The position numbers and the translations under genes are program-made. Positions 1 to 11,900 of a stretch of 25,834 bases of DNA are shown here, in pieces (positions within the stretch are counted from its first letter, which is position 1; each line of letters opens with the position of its first letter). This DNA is from Hypsibius dujardini (lineage: Eukaryota > Tardigrada > Eutardigrada > Parachela > Hypsibiidae): positions 1 to 25,834 of the forward strand of contig LRSR01003511.1 of the NCBI GenBank assembly GCA_001579985.1, given 5' to 3'. Under the pieces are notes generated by a model that did no database searches, was not told the origin of the DNA, and saw only the letters and a list, made by a program, of their open reading frames with translations.

Positions 1-1
1 T

Positions 2-1208
2 CTACACGAGGCCTACAACACGGATCCCCAATTCACGATCACCAATGATATCGCGCTTATGCGACTTTCTCGATCCGTCACCTTCTCCAACGATGTGATG
101 CCCATTTGCCTGCCTGATCAGACGGTCCACACAAAACCATTCCCTAATGCTGCAACTGCAATTAACGGTCGACGTATCTGCTACGTTGCCGGTTGGTCTT
201 TCACGTATACCACAACGGCATCTTATAGGGTCTGTCATCAACAGTACTTGTACCGACATTTTTGCCGTCACAGGTTGGGGAATGCTACGCGAAAAACAAG
301 CAAGTGGTAGGTAACTTGCCGACGGCATATTTGCATGATGCTGTCATAATATTGAGACGGAATTACAGAGTTGTTGCTTTGTCGATTTAGCGGAGGGTGG
401 AAAAATTGGATTTGGAAGTGATCAGTTGCAACAGGTTGCCATTGAGATCATACCGAGGACATCATGCAAGCTCTTCCTGGACGCAATTGGAAAGAAAATT
501 TTAAACAATGCTGTAGGTCTTTGATGGTTACTGCTCCTTCTTCAATCTTCACAAGAATGCGTATGGAATTAAAAAAACCCCTTTTTTCTGACAGTTCTGC
601 GGTGGATACGATGCCGGGGGAAAAGATTCCTGCCAAGGCGACTCAGGTTCGATTAGGATTGGTATCAAACGTTTAGACTTCAAACTAAGATCAAAGCAAA
701 ATTTAAATTATATTAAGTCGATGATTTGGTGCTAAATGTTATTTTAAAAATCTAACGCTCGAACTTCGGCACATTCAAAAACAAAAAGAGAAGGCCCTTT
801 CGCTGTTTGTTATATTTTCCACCCAAAACTGGAAAGTTTACCTAAATAAAAAAATAAGAATATGTTAAAAATAATTGAAATAAAATATTTGCCTTTTTAA
901 TTTTTCATCCTCATCAAAGCCCTTTGCCGTTGGATGCCGTTCTTGTCCAGTTCAATACCACCACCGTACTATATATTCATCAGCGTGGCGCTACTACTGT
1001 TCGCACATTGTCCAATGTCCGTTATTATTCTGTAGGCGGACCGTTGGTGTGCGACGACGGAAATGGTCAGTGGTCGCTCTTCGGTATTGTCTCGGCGGGA
1101 GCGGACCTTGGCTGTGCCAAAGCCAGAACCCCAGGAATTTACACGGATGTCGCCATGCTCCGGAGTTGGATGGAGCAAAAAATGGAGCAACATGCCCTGC
1201 TACCTTAA
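2..1208 (+). CDS. Trypsin-type serine protease (S1 family), C-terminal part, five exons
   Basis: Partial gene; the N-terminal exons with signal peptide and catalytic His lie left of the window. My exon model is 2-173, 229-306, 391-512, 595-646 and 1036-1208 (stop TAA). All junctions are GT-AG and in phase, giving 198 residues here. Seen: the catalytic-Asp motif NDIALMRL, PICLP, a VTGWG motif (exon 2), QLQQVAIEIIPRTSC (exon 3), then CQGDS|GGPLVC with the catalytic Ser in exon 4 and the following Gly split by the 389-nt intron. Asp six residues before the Ser (KDSCQGDS) predicts cleavage after Lys/Arg, as in trypsin. The segment IVSAGADLGCA has Ala where trypsins usually have Trp215. GCAKARTPGIYTDV is the usual C-terminal strand and is followed by a helix. 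Such enzymes are normally secreted zymogens in digestion or extracellular cascades; which applies here cannot be told. The 55-nt first intron is the least certain part. Confidence 0.85.
174..228 (+). other. Putative 55-nt intron that also encodes a second GW motif
   Basis: GTATCT...TTATAG removal restores the frame into the canonical VTGWG segment. If it is kept, the frame reads CYVAGW and then ends at a TAG at 308-310. See findings. Confidence 0.5.
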
Positions 1209-1534
1209 CGAAAATATGTCAGATTAAACTATTCTCATCCAGCAGGGGATTGCCATGAAACAAAAATTAGCAATGGAATGTCCTTTGAGGCTATAGGATA
1301 AAAAACACAATACGACGTCAGTATAAATGAGGGCAGTGAAGTGAAAACAAGCATCGGGAACACGAGGAACCAAAACACGGGGAAAAAACACAAATTACCA
1401 AATCACAAAAGCCATCTCGGGAAGTGGAAACACCGGACTACAACTAGAGTCGTTTGTACCCGTGAAAAGGGAATGTTCAATTCTGGTTAATCGGCAGACA
1501 CCGATACAATGCAGCCCAGCAAACGAACCAACAC
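1209..1534. other. Intergenic gap between convergent genes
   Basis: Lies between the protease stop codon and the end of the WDFY3-like gene. I see no open frame with family signals and no clear AATAAA on either strand. It must hold both 3' untranslated regions, so the two genes are tightly convergent. Confidence 0.6.
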
Positions 1535-1613
1535 TCAGATCGAAACATGATTGGCAACTGCTTGCAAGTCTTCCTCCAACAGCCCGGAATAGGAATTGAG
1601 GAAGTTCATCAAC
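1535..1613 (-). other. WDFY3: Candidate terminal exon 29 of the WDFY3-like gene
   Basis: A good acceptor (TTGTTTTTGTACAG on the minus strand) precedes a short frame, LMNFLNSYSGLLEEDLQAVA and five more residues, ending in TGA at 1535. It joins exon 28 in phase only through a weak donor (CCT|GTGCGA after 1685). Otherwise exon 28 may simply read to the stop at 1639. The segment looks like an amphipathic helix and not a FYVE finger. Confidence 0.35.
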
Positions 1614-2907
1614 CTGTACAAAAACAACTCAAAAATTTTCAATATCTGATAATCTGTCTGTCTGTCTGTCTGTCTCTATCGCACAGGTGAGGCACAAGAA
1701 AACCGAGCGTACCAGTTGAAGACAGCCAAGTAGTCACCCTCCCCTGAGAGTCACCGACATGCAAGGCTTTGTGATCCTTACTGAACGCCACCGCTGTTAC
1801 CGTGAGTTGAGCTGTTTTCTGCGATGACGACGACGAGGAAGACGCCACGGCCGCCAAGGCTTTGTTTTTCGTCGCTAAATTCTGCATGTTGATGCACTTC
1901 CTCAGTGTTAATCGCCTCTGCCATTCTACTTCCTTTGGCGCACCAGCGACGGATGGGTCAATGACTATGATCGGCGGTTGTCGAGGACTCCCTTCGCCAA
2001 CAAGTGCACGGTTCTTTACTTCCTGATCCAGCTTCTCTGCTTCCAATTTGGCCAAAAACTGCGAGATATCGTTATCAAAGGTAGAAGGGGAATCATCGCG
2101 GGTTGGCGAGAGGAGGTCTTCTGTGTCCTGGGACTGAAACTGGGAGGACGATCTGGCGGTCATCGCAGACGCACTGACGCTGCCTGCAAGTTTAATCACG
2201 CTTGACTTATACGTACGCACAGGCAGGCAGACATTCCTTCAAAGAAACAACAGGCAACCAGACGGACAAACAAACGGACAGATGAGACAACACAAACAAA
2301 CACACAGACAGGTAGACAGACAGGTAGACAGAGATACATGAAGATAGACATGGAGGTAAAGAAACAAAAAGCAAAGTAGACGTGCATAAATGAACAAATT
2401 ATACCATGAATGCTCAGCCGTCGAATGGAAATGACTTGATCGTCCTCGGCGTCGCCTTCGGCGGCCGACAGTAGCTCGGCCGATTCTTCCTCTTGCGCGA
2501 CCCTCACTAGCTCTTCCGACCACAGCCGAACACAACCGTCGTTTCCACCCGTGACAATCACATTAAGCGGGTCCCATTCGTTCACTTGACTGAAACCGAC
2601 GCAGAGAATTTGATCGCTGTGGAGTGCCTGACCGTCGGCAATGTCCAGTTTAGCCAGCAAGTGACCGTTCATATCCCAGTAAAAGAGAAAAGTGCCTGCT
2701 GCCGTGGCGATGTCTCCCGTGAGGTCGTTAATTCCAACTGCCGAAACCGTTACCTAAACCGACAAGGGACGGTGAAACCCTGACCGATTAGATACTGAAA
2801 AGCTGGTGATGAATATGACACTAGACCTCAAGACACTAAGTCATTCAGACACAGAACAGACAGACCTGTAGGCAGACAAACAGACAGAGAGTCAGAGAGA
2901 CAGATAC

Positions 2908-2948
<41 letters not shown>

Positions 2949-5900
2949 CAACTAGGCAGTCAAAACAGACAGTCAGGCTTACAAACAGTGGATACAAACA
3001 AACAGCTTGACACACAGACAGACAGGCGAACGGACACAAAGACCGATAAACAATCAGACAGTAAGCCATGCCGACAGATGAAGACCTACAGGGTGGCCAC
3101 GAAGTTGACGGATGAAACTGAGATTTTGTAAATCCCAAATGATACATGTTCGATCTTTTGATCCGCTAATTGCAATGGAGTATGTCGGAGAGGCTGCCAG
3201 ACAAGTGACGGGTTCATAGTGGCCGTAGAGGTGCTTAGAGAGGACTAGGCGTCGCCGTCGGTTCACCGTGTAGACACTAATGACGCCACTCATGCCGGCG
3301 ACCAAATAAAGTTCCGAAGTTGGGCAAACAGCGCACTAAAAATAGGCGATTTGATTATCAGCATAAAGTAAACGATATTAGGCAAACAAACAGGCAGATA
3401 GGCAAGCAGAAAACTAGGCTAATGATAGATGGCCAAATAGACCAGTCGCTCGTTAGCGAAGACACTCGAGTACTCAATCAGGCAGACAAGCCGTCAAATC
3501 AAGCAGGCACAGACAGACATGGAAGGTTGATTGGATGGTCAAGCTTACCAAAACTTCGTCTTCATCCCGCAGCTCGTATACTGTAACGGGCCGATCGGAT
3601 TCGAACGAGCAGATTCGGATACTGTGGTCAGGAAAGCCCCAGGCCAGGTACTTCTGAAAGTGCGGCGGAATGGGCGCCTTGTTTTGTTCCATAGGAATGC
3701 AGTTTTTGTCCAAGGCAATAATGTGCCCCACTGGACTTCTTAGTTCTGAAAAAAAGTTCCAAGAATCACAATACTGACCAAACATACAAGAGGTACTACA
3801 CCGATACCGAGAAATACACAGAGGACGACAGAAAGGTGGACAGACAGACAGCCAAACAAACAGGCAGACAGAAACAGGCAGGCAGGCAGGCAGGCAGACA
3901 GATAGACACAAAAACAGAAAGACAGAAAGACAGACAGATAGAAAGACCTTTTCCAGTCAGCACAATCGGCTGAAGTCGTCCCAGATGATGAAAAATGAAC
4001 TCCGATCGGTTATTGGACACCTTCTTGAGCGGATGCGGCTTTTTGAAAATCTGCGACGGCACTTGGCCGAAATTGTTGATGAAGGCAATAAACGCCTGCT
4101 TTTCCAAGGGATCTGTCATCTTCTCCAAATCCACTGCGCCTTCGTACATCCACCCATGGAATAGGTTCATTGCGTCCACCGCTGCCTGGCCTTGCTGTTT
4201 CGCACCAAATACCAAATCAATCCACTCATGCAAGTGCTGCGAGACGTAGTCACACTCCAGAGCGTCCCGATGGACTCTGATAAATTCCCGAGCGTCACCA
4301 CGAGCCCAACCGGGTAGGACGACATCGTTCAACTGGACTCCGCTCTGTTTAATGCCGAGGTCAAATTTGTTGCCGTTCATGAGGAAGTCGGGAAGATAGA
4401 AAAATTCAGGGATGAGCTCCTTTACATCGGCCATATTGTTCTTAGCAGCGGACCACCAGGCGTCCTTCACCGAGTGGAACATCCGATCGGCTAAATCGAA
4501 ATGACCGCCCTGGAAAGATAGAAAATTTCACAGGAAAATATGTCTGTCTATCTGTCTATCTGCTGCCTGTGCTGCCTGCCTGTCTGGCGGCCTGTGTCTG
4601 GCGGCCTAGTTCCCTACCTGAAGGTGAAGAAAATATTGAGTGAAGGGTTCCAGTCGCAGCAAATATGACGCAACAATCATTGCGGTGGAATAATGTGTCC
4701 CGTAGAAGAAAGGTGTATCTTTTGTATGGGGATCCCATTCGCGATATCGTTTCGTATAGCTCTCAAGCCGGTCTGCTGTTTGAGCGCCCATGGGTTTGGA
4801 GAGATCCCGAAAAGTCGCCGGGTTTGTCAAGTCCAACGTGTCGCTGTCGTAGTCGGCTAGAATCCACGGGAAAACGGGATACTGCATCAGATCGTTGTAG
4901 CTCCTCCCGGAGAGAGTGTTGAGGAACATGAGGTACTGGAAATTTGAGATTTCTCCGCGTACCCACCGTTGAGTGACACTTGTCTCACCTGCAAGCAGAA
5001 AAAGTGAACGAACTAATGCAAGAGATGCCTAATTAGGAGACTGTCTAAATTTGCCAAAACATTCTGATTAAAAAGATGAAAAAGGAAATACAAAAAATGC
5101 AAATTGTTTAGATAAAATGAGGATTAATACGTCCAATTTTCTTTCCCGGATTTTAGATGCTATTGTATGGAAAATATTATTCACTTTTTTAAAAATAGCA
5201 TTCATGTTTTCGATTTAAAGACCTCTCTTGTTTCCACTTTGAAATTAAAATTCAACTATATATTAAATTTGAATTATCCACTAGTAATTTAAACTTACCT
5301 GATTTCGACTCAAATATCTTATAAATATATTATGTAATAAAATACGTTATATAATGAATAATATAATTAACATAATAAAACATAAAACAAACAAAATAAA
5401 TATAAATAAAACAATTATAAATAAATAATAAATAAACGAAAATATAGTATAAAGAAAACATTTTATTGAGTGTACCGATTATGCTATTGAGCAGTCCGGA
5501 CTGCGGCTCCACCTGGGCACCCCGTTTCTGTCCGGCCACGGACTGGTACGCTGAGTCAGTGATATTTGGTGCAATCGCCATCAACCGTGTCATCACTCGG
5601 GTGGAAATATCCCGCGGAAAAGCCAGGAAATTGGTCCTCCCACTGGAACAGACAATTTCCAGGCCGATCGGTTGGAGCAAATACCGCCGCCTAATAACCT
5701 CCCGAATTTCGTCGTAGTGAAACTTTTGTCGGCGCCGTTTGCCAACAATCACTGATGGCAGCACCGGTTCGCGTTGCCCCGCCGGGATCGACTCAATATC
5801 GCGGATTTCGCGCGTGGAGAGGAGGGTGAAGCCGTCGATGAGGTAAAAGTGTTCCTTTCCCAGAAGCATCAAGCCTTCGTAAGCATCCAGACCTGTCAAA

Positions 5901-8900
5901 ACATATATCTATCATAGTGAACATTGATAAGTACTGACGCGGTTTAATGCTTATTACATATTTCCATTTTATTTTTGCTAATGTTGTTTGTTTATTATAT
6001 ATTTAGTTTTTATTCTGAATTAAATTTGACTTTAAATTTAAAATCACTAAGGACATGAGAGAATGTGTTGATTATTTAGGAATTAAAAAAGATGAATGGC
6101 GTTTAATGACGAGACCTATTTAAAACAGTAAAAATGTCAAACAGCTACAGGAGTCGTTTTTAGATGTCGGGCAAAAAGTGTGAATAATTTTAGTATATTT
6201 GAGGACTAACCTTCGACGCGCGCACAACGAAATGCGTAGGTGATGGTATCGCCTTCCTCCATAAGGCGACGGATAACAGTGTCGTCGGATTCCTCATCCT
6301 CCTCGTCGGTGTTGGCTTCCGCGTCGTTCATTTCCGTGGGCTCCTTGAGGTCCTCACTGCTGAGTGAGGAGGGTAAGAGGGCATTGGTCGCGGATCCGCC
6401 CTTCGTGGCCTAGTAAAAAAGCCTGTAAACTAGCTTACAGGAAGAATTACGTAGATAACTAAAATATGAGACTATTTATGTTTTAAAATAAAAGAATTAT
6501 TAAATTGGAAACCTTAATTTAATACTGATTTGTCGTAAAAAATATGATATAATAACAGCTCAAAATAAAGTGAATTTAAACACCTTAAGACAACAGTTTT
6601 TAAAATAAGTTTGGAATTTGTCTGGATTCACCTTGCGGAGCCTACTTAAAAAATGCTAGAAATATACCGTCGTACATAATTAAGTTAGGATCAAATATAT
6701 CGCCTGGAATAACTAAATTAGAATCATAAATATTGTTAACTAAGCTACATATAATAAATACCAACAGAAATAATAAACACCAGCAAAGGACTGACCTTTA
6801 GAAGTGTCTTGATTCGTCCCCCTTCCAGTTCGTCATCAAAAAAGATCTTTGAGTCTGAACTGACGGGATAGCGGATCCGCTGCTTCAATACTTCCGGTGC
6901 GGCATCCGGCGGCGGTGGCGGCACTTCTCGGTAGGCGTAGTGTGTGAAAAAGTCCGCATTCTCCACCAGTTTCTTCCGGACACGTTGCGGCCCCTCGCTC
7001 ATATCTAGCATCCATTTGGCCAGTTTCCACGGTTCCTCATGGCCCCAGAGGGAGCGTTCACGGAGGAGGAATTCGCTCTCACACTGGCCCCACTCGTCTT
7101 CCACCAGACGGTTGAGACTAGAGAGACCGCGCTGCAGGTGCGACAGCTGGTCTTGCACGTACTGGTTCACCAGCAAGCAGTGCAGTCGGACTTGGTGGAG
7201 GAATAGTGCCGGCGGTACCCTGAAACAAAAAAAGAGGATGGCAATGGAATCAAAGTTTACAGTAGACAGACTGGGCCGACAGTCAGGCAGACGAAAAGTA
7301 GAATTCACGTGGGATGCGGGATGTGCACGATGAACCTATTCAACCGTTGAGAAGGCCAATATGAATTCTAAAATGGACATAAGAATGGGGATGCAAACAG
7401 CCTGATCGCCGATCAGTCTGGCGCTTGGGTGCGAAACACCGCGAGTAATGACGGTAACGACTCTGTGTTCTGTCGCCGTTAGCGTAATCGACCTCCGAAA
7501 GACTGCCAGACCGTATCCTCAAGGAAATTGGCTCAGAGATGGCTGGAATTTCACAACCAGAATTTCCCTTTCATCTTTTCTTTCAGCTTGGCGCAATTGA
7601 AAGATCGAAAGCACTGAATGATTACTGTGATGGCGCTCCGCGTCTTGGGTTTGCTAGCATTTCATGGGCACCGAACGGGACTGGAAAGAAGCAGACCGAC
7701 AGACAGGACGCTACAAGAGTCAGACAGATAAACAGCCTGACACGGTACCTACCGTTTTTGATCAGCTGGAACAAGTGCCTTGGTGGACTTCTGCCGGCTG
7801 TAAGCCCTGACTAAAGAGTGTGGCAGTTTCTTCACCGCGGACATATTCATCCCCGAACCGGAAGATGTTGATCCCCCGCTCGTCTTCTTCTCCGCTCCGC
7901 CAGCTGCACTATCTGTTAGAAAGCTAATCCATGTTTTCATGCAAGACTCCCTGAGGAAGTCCTTCACTTCCACTAAATCACCATCCAAAACTGCCGGCGG
8001 TGGCCTGCAACAGATAACGGATAAATTTATTATTTTAAAAATAACCTACTAATCTTAGTATTTTCGCCAGTATTCATTAGGAGTGCGAAGAGACATCGTA
8101 AACCGTTCATTACCGCAAGAGATCTTTCAGCTCCCTGGCCTTACTCTGCGCCACGATGTTCCACACACTACAGGCGGCACTCTGTAGCAGCTGCCAACCC
8201 TCCTGCACTGGTCCAGACATTTCCGAGTAAGCGTGCCACGTCGACTGCGCCGTGACGTCACAGCTTATAGGGACCCGGTCCACGATGAGAGCTAGGCAGT
8301 ACGCGAGCGAGCCGACAAATGTTAGGTCGTTGTTGTACCCGTGGAAAATTATGCCGCGATGGTCGACCAGCTTGTGAAGGGCATCGAGGACGGCCATCTG
8401 GGCAGATACAGACTCTGCGGGGCGGGTGATGAGATAAATGACAAGTCGGTTCAGGGCGTAGAAACCGATATCGGTTCCTGGCAGTGAGGTGCTGCTTTTC
8501 ATTGAACTGCCCAGGATGTGAATGAGAAATTCGAGGACTTTCATTTCGGATTTGATGAGAGAGTTCTTCCAAATGCGGTCGACGAAGCGCTGGGCTAGGG
8601 CAAAGATGTTGGCAGGCACGTAGTTTCGGCTTCCTTGTGGGTGGATCCACATGCCTAATGTAGAGGGAATCATTCATCAAAACGGCCATGTTTCTGTTCG
8701 TGTGTCTGTCATCTTACCCGACTGGTCAACCACTGCATTGATAGCCATGATATGGTCAAGCATCAAGTCACAGATCTCTGTCTGATACATTATAATGGCA
8801 TGGACCTTGGTCGTGTCTGGGTAGGCGTCCATCCACGCATCCGTCACCGCTGATGTCCGTTCCGCTGTCAGCGCCATTGAATCAGTGATGATCATCCGTA

Positions 8901-11900
8901 GCAAGTCCAGCACTAGCCGTCTAGTGTTGGATAAGCGCGATATCACTTGAGGGTCATCGTCATTGGTAGTGAAGAGGCAGACAGCCAGGGCAGTCACAAA
9001 GTCTCCTGTCAGGGCCAACTGACCGAACTCAGACCAGTTGTGGTACATGTAGATGAGCACCTGCAGGAATGTTAATAAATCACATTGAACGGGTCTTTTA
9101 GACTGGCAATTTGATTAAAATTATAACGTTTAATTTAAACTCAAGCACTAACCTGCAACACACAGTTAGCGTTTTCCGAGCCGCCGTGCTCCACGCAGGT
9201 GCGCACCATGCTCAGAATGACGTAGACGGCCTCTTGGCAGGCGATGTGGTAGTCCTTCAGTTTTACCGGCATACCAGGAGAGGTGGAGAAGAGACACAGC
9301 CAGACGGTGTCCAGGTTGAGCGGAACATCGGGACTGCTGTGACTTTCTAGAGAAAAAGACAGACAATTACTATAATAGGCATACATACCAGATCGACCGA
9401 GACCATACATAGAGACATTACCATGCATAAACACAGACAGGCACAAACAGACAAGACAGATAGACAGTCAAATAGACAAACAGATAGACCGATACAGACA
9501 GACACAGACACACAGGCACGCACGCAAGCTGGCAAACGACTACCAGGGAGGTAGAGAAAGAATTACAGTCGCGTAAACAGACAGAGGCGTTGCTCACCTG
9601 CTCGGATATCTTGACTGAGGCGATGTCCGAGAAACAGGCTGAGCATGCTCATCCACGTCACTGACAGCCGCTGCAGTTCCGGCAGCAACAGCTGCATCGC
9701 AAAGAATCCCGATACCGTAATCACTTCCAAATTGGCTTGTAGACTCGACTGATGCGACGGGATCAACCGTAGCGCATCATTCCGTCGTTTACTAGGCGTC
9801 GAATCGCGGAGCCACGACCCAAAATTGCGAGCTTCCCGGAAGAAGAGCAGATTGTTGGGATTCTTCAGAAGAAGATCGCACAGAATATCCAAGACGAGGA
9901 TGATCGAATGTGGATGGAGGGCCGGGTGGAGGAAGGACAAAAGCCAGTCGAAGCCAAGAAAGATAGCCAAGAGGTCGGGGAAGGTCTCGGCGAGACTGCG
10001 AACCGTCTGGAGGCCGATGTTGCGGATGGTGACGTTGCTAGTAATTTTGAGTTCGGCACTGGTGGGAATGGTGCAGATCATATACTGGGCGAAGCTATAA
10101 GAGGAAAAATTGAATGGATCAGACCGCAACTGGAAATACAGACAGAAGGAGAACGCTACGCACAGGCGCACATACAGCCAGACAGACAAGCAGAAAGAAG
10201 AGACAGAGAGACAGAGAGATAATCAGGTTGGTTGGCAGGCAGACAGGCAGGTACACGGGCCGACAGACAGACAGACAGACAATCATACACACAGACAATC
10301 ATACACACAGACAGGCAGACCATCAGGCAGACAAATAGACAGATGGAAAGACCAGACATGCTAAGATGGAGTGCAAACCTGAGGACGTCACTGCTGCTTT
10401 TTCCTGAACTTCGAAGGAGAACCTTGAGCAGATCGCCACAAGCGTAAAGAACACCGTTATCTAGGCTGTCTGTGGCTGCCGTGATGAGGAGAAACTGAAA
10501 AACTTTGCGAATCAGACCAGTTTCGCAAAGCATTTTGGCATTCGAATTGTGTTCCTTGCTAAGCTCGATAAAATGCTCGAATACGGATCGCTGCAGGTCG
10601 GTTGAACATGCTTGCCATAACTGAAAAATACAGGTGACCCATTACTCATTTATAGAGAGAACCAGCATTCAACTACAGCCGGACAAATGATCAGAGTCAG
10701 AGAAAACAAACATGCAGAACACTAGACAGAAACACACAACTCCAAATGCAGACAAGCAGAGACAGATACCATGTTTACCTGTATGTCTGAAAGAAGATTT
10801 TCAATGGGATTGCGGTCATAAACTATGCCGCCCTCCTTCGACGTCTCCCCGGTGGCAATCATCGAGAAGGCCAGATGCAGGACATGGGCATTCAGCACGT
10901 CCTTCTTCTTCTTCAGCATCATGGCCACAAACTGGAAGCCTCCACACGACGTCATCTGCTCCCGCAGGAAAGTGTTGGTTCTCAGCGCGCAAAAAAGACA
11001 CTTCATAGACGCGTAGAGGTACTCCGTGTCCGGAGCCATAGCCACCATGCCGAGGAGCGACCAGACACCGCCGATCGGGAGGAGCGCTTGGTGGGCCGGC
11101 TTGGGGGAGAACAGTCGAACACCGAGGTAGCCGACCACAGCTGAACCGATGCCTCGGGAGGCACCCCGAAGGTGAGCCGCCGAATTATGGATGATCTGAT
11201 GACAATACAGATATTATTAGTACAAGCTTAAACAGAGTGGCAACACATCGAACAATTAAACAGATTTTAGCAGAAGGAGGGCACATGTCACAAAGGCAGA
11301 GAGACATTTAAACAGGCAGGCAGATAGACAGGCACGCGGGCAGGTAGACAGGTAGAGAGACAGACGAATAGACAAACAGAGAGACAGACAAACAGAGAGA
11401 CAGAGAGACAGCCAGACAGACAGAAAGACAGACAGATAACAGATAGTCAGACATTCATACAGGCAAATAACAGAGAGATATGCAGTTTGATAGATAGCCA
11501 GACAAGTCTTTTACCTTAACCGGTGTAGACGAGTCGTGCGAAGACAATGACAGATGCTTGGCAATCAATTTCGCGTCATCCTTATTGTAAATCCTCCGAA
11601 TCTTTGCGATAGACATCTCTGAGACAATCAACGGGTTCAGACCAAACAGAACCTTATCATCGCTCAGATTCAACGATGAACACTGCGGATCCTGAAAGTT
11701 CCCGTGGTAGCCGGGTCCGAGGTTGTACAGCAACTGGACCTGACTGAGATTGAGTGCGTCTTCCAGGATGAACGTATTCGCCAGACGCCAGCGAAGTTTG
11801 CAGGGCTTTCTGTGGATCGGCTGAGTCCCGACCGTGGCAGACACGGAAGAAGCGGTAGCAAGGTGGGCTGCTCCTCCGCCAGGGTTTTGAGGAATGTATG

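Larger units (their letters stand above)
1685..3745 (-). other. WDFY3: WDFY3-like exons 25-28: WD40 repeats and linker
   Basis: Exons 3549-3745, 3090-3335, 2405-2753 and 1685 (or 1639)-2183. Exon 25: AWGFPDHSIRICSFESD. Exon 26: a classic repeat, GHYEPVTCLAAS to SGSKDRTCIIWDL. Exon 27: GINDLTGDIATAAG with FYWDMNG, then NEWDPLNVIVTGGNDG with CVRLW. Exon 28: a Ser- and acid-rich linker of about 100 residues, then VEWQRRLTLRK and the last repeat, AVAFSKDHKALHVGDSQG with RVTTWL. In human WDFY3 the text after this last repeat leads into the FYVE finger. Here the frame goes into PHLCDRDRQ and the microsatellite, stopping at 1639 if unspliced. The linker, where human WDFY3 keeps its LC3-interacting motif, holds no [WFY]xx[LIV]. 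Confidence 0.88.
6796..11195 (-). other. WDFY3: WDFY3-like exons 13-20: central helical block
   Basis: Exons 10779-11195, 10379-10620, 9598-10094, 9153-9346, 8718-9060, 8114-8654, 7753-8004 and 6796-7219, residues 1214-2183. Exon 13 reads IIHNSAAHLRG and VVGYLGVRLFSPKP, then LLKKKKDVLNAHVLHL. Exon 14 (no long single frame of its own) gives SVFEHFIELS and LIRKVFQFLL. Exon 15 holds LGFDWLLSFL. Exon 16 holds LNLDTVWLCLFSTS. Exon 17 begins VLIYMYHNWSEF. Exon 18 has YALNRLVIYL and DALHKLVDHRGIIF. Exon 20 ends with GLSSLNRLVEDEWGQCESE, LRERSLWG and KWMLDMSEGPQRVRKKL, the conserved run that precedes the PH-BEACH domain. No catalytic motif is expected or seen. Confidence 0.88.

Noticed and set aside
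1385-1613. A minus frame with CQSCFDLS and C....C that looks faintly like the start of a FYVE finger
   Set aside because: It has only scattered cysteines, lacks the R+HHC+xCG core and would need a very poor donor (CTT|GTGCCT). Not enough to call a FYVE domain.
2849-3062. CRISPR-like regular array
   Set aside because: Tetranucleotide microsatellite in a eukaryotic intron; no spacers or longer repeats.
7402-7416. Perfect palindrome CTGATCGCCGATCAG in intron 19
   Set aside because: Short, single and with no context; expected by chance in a window this size.
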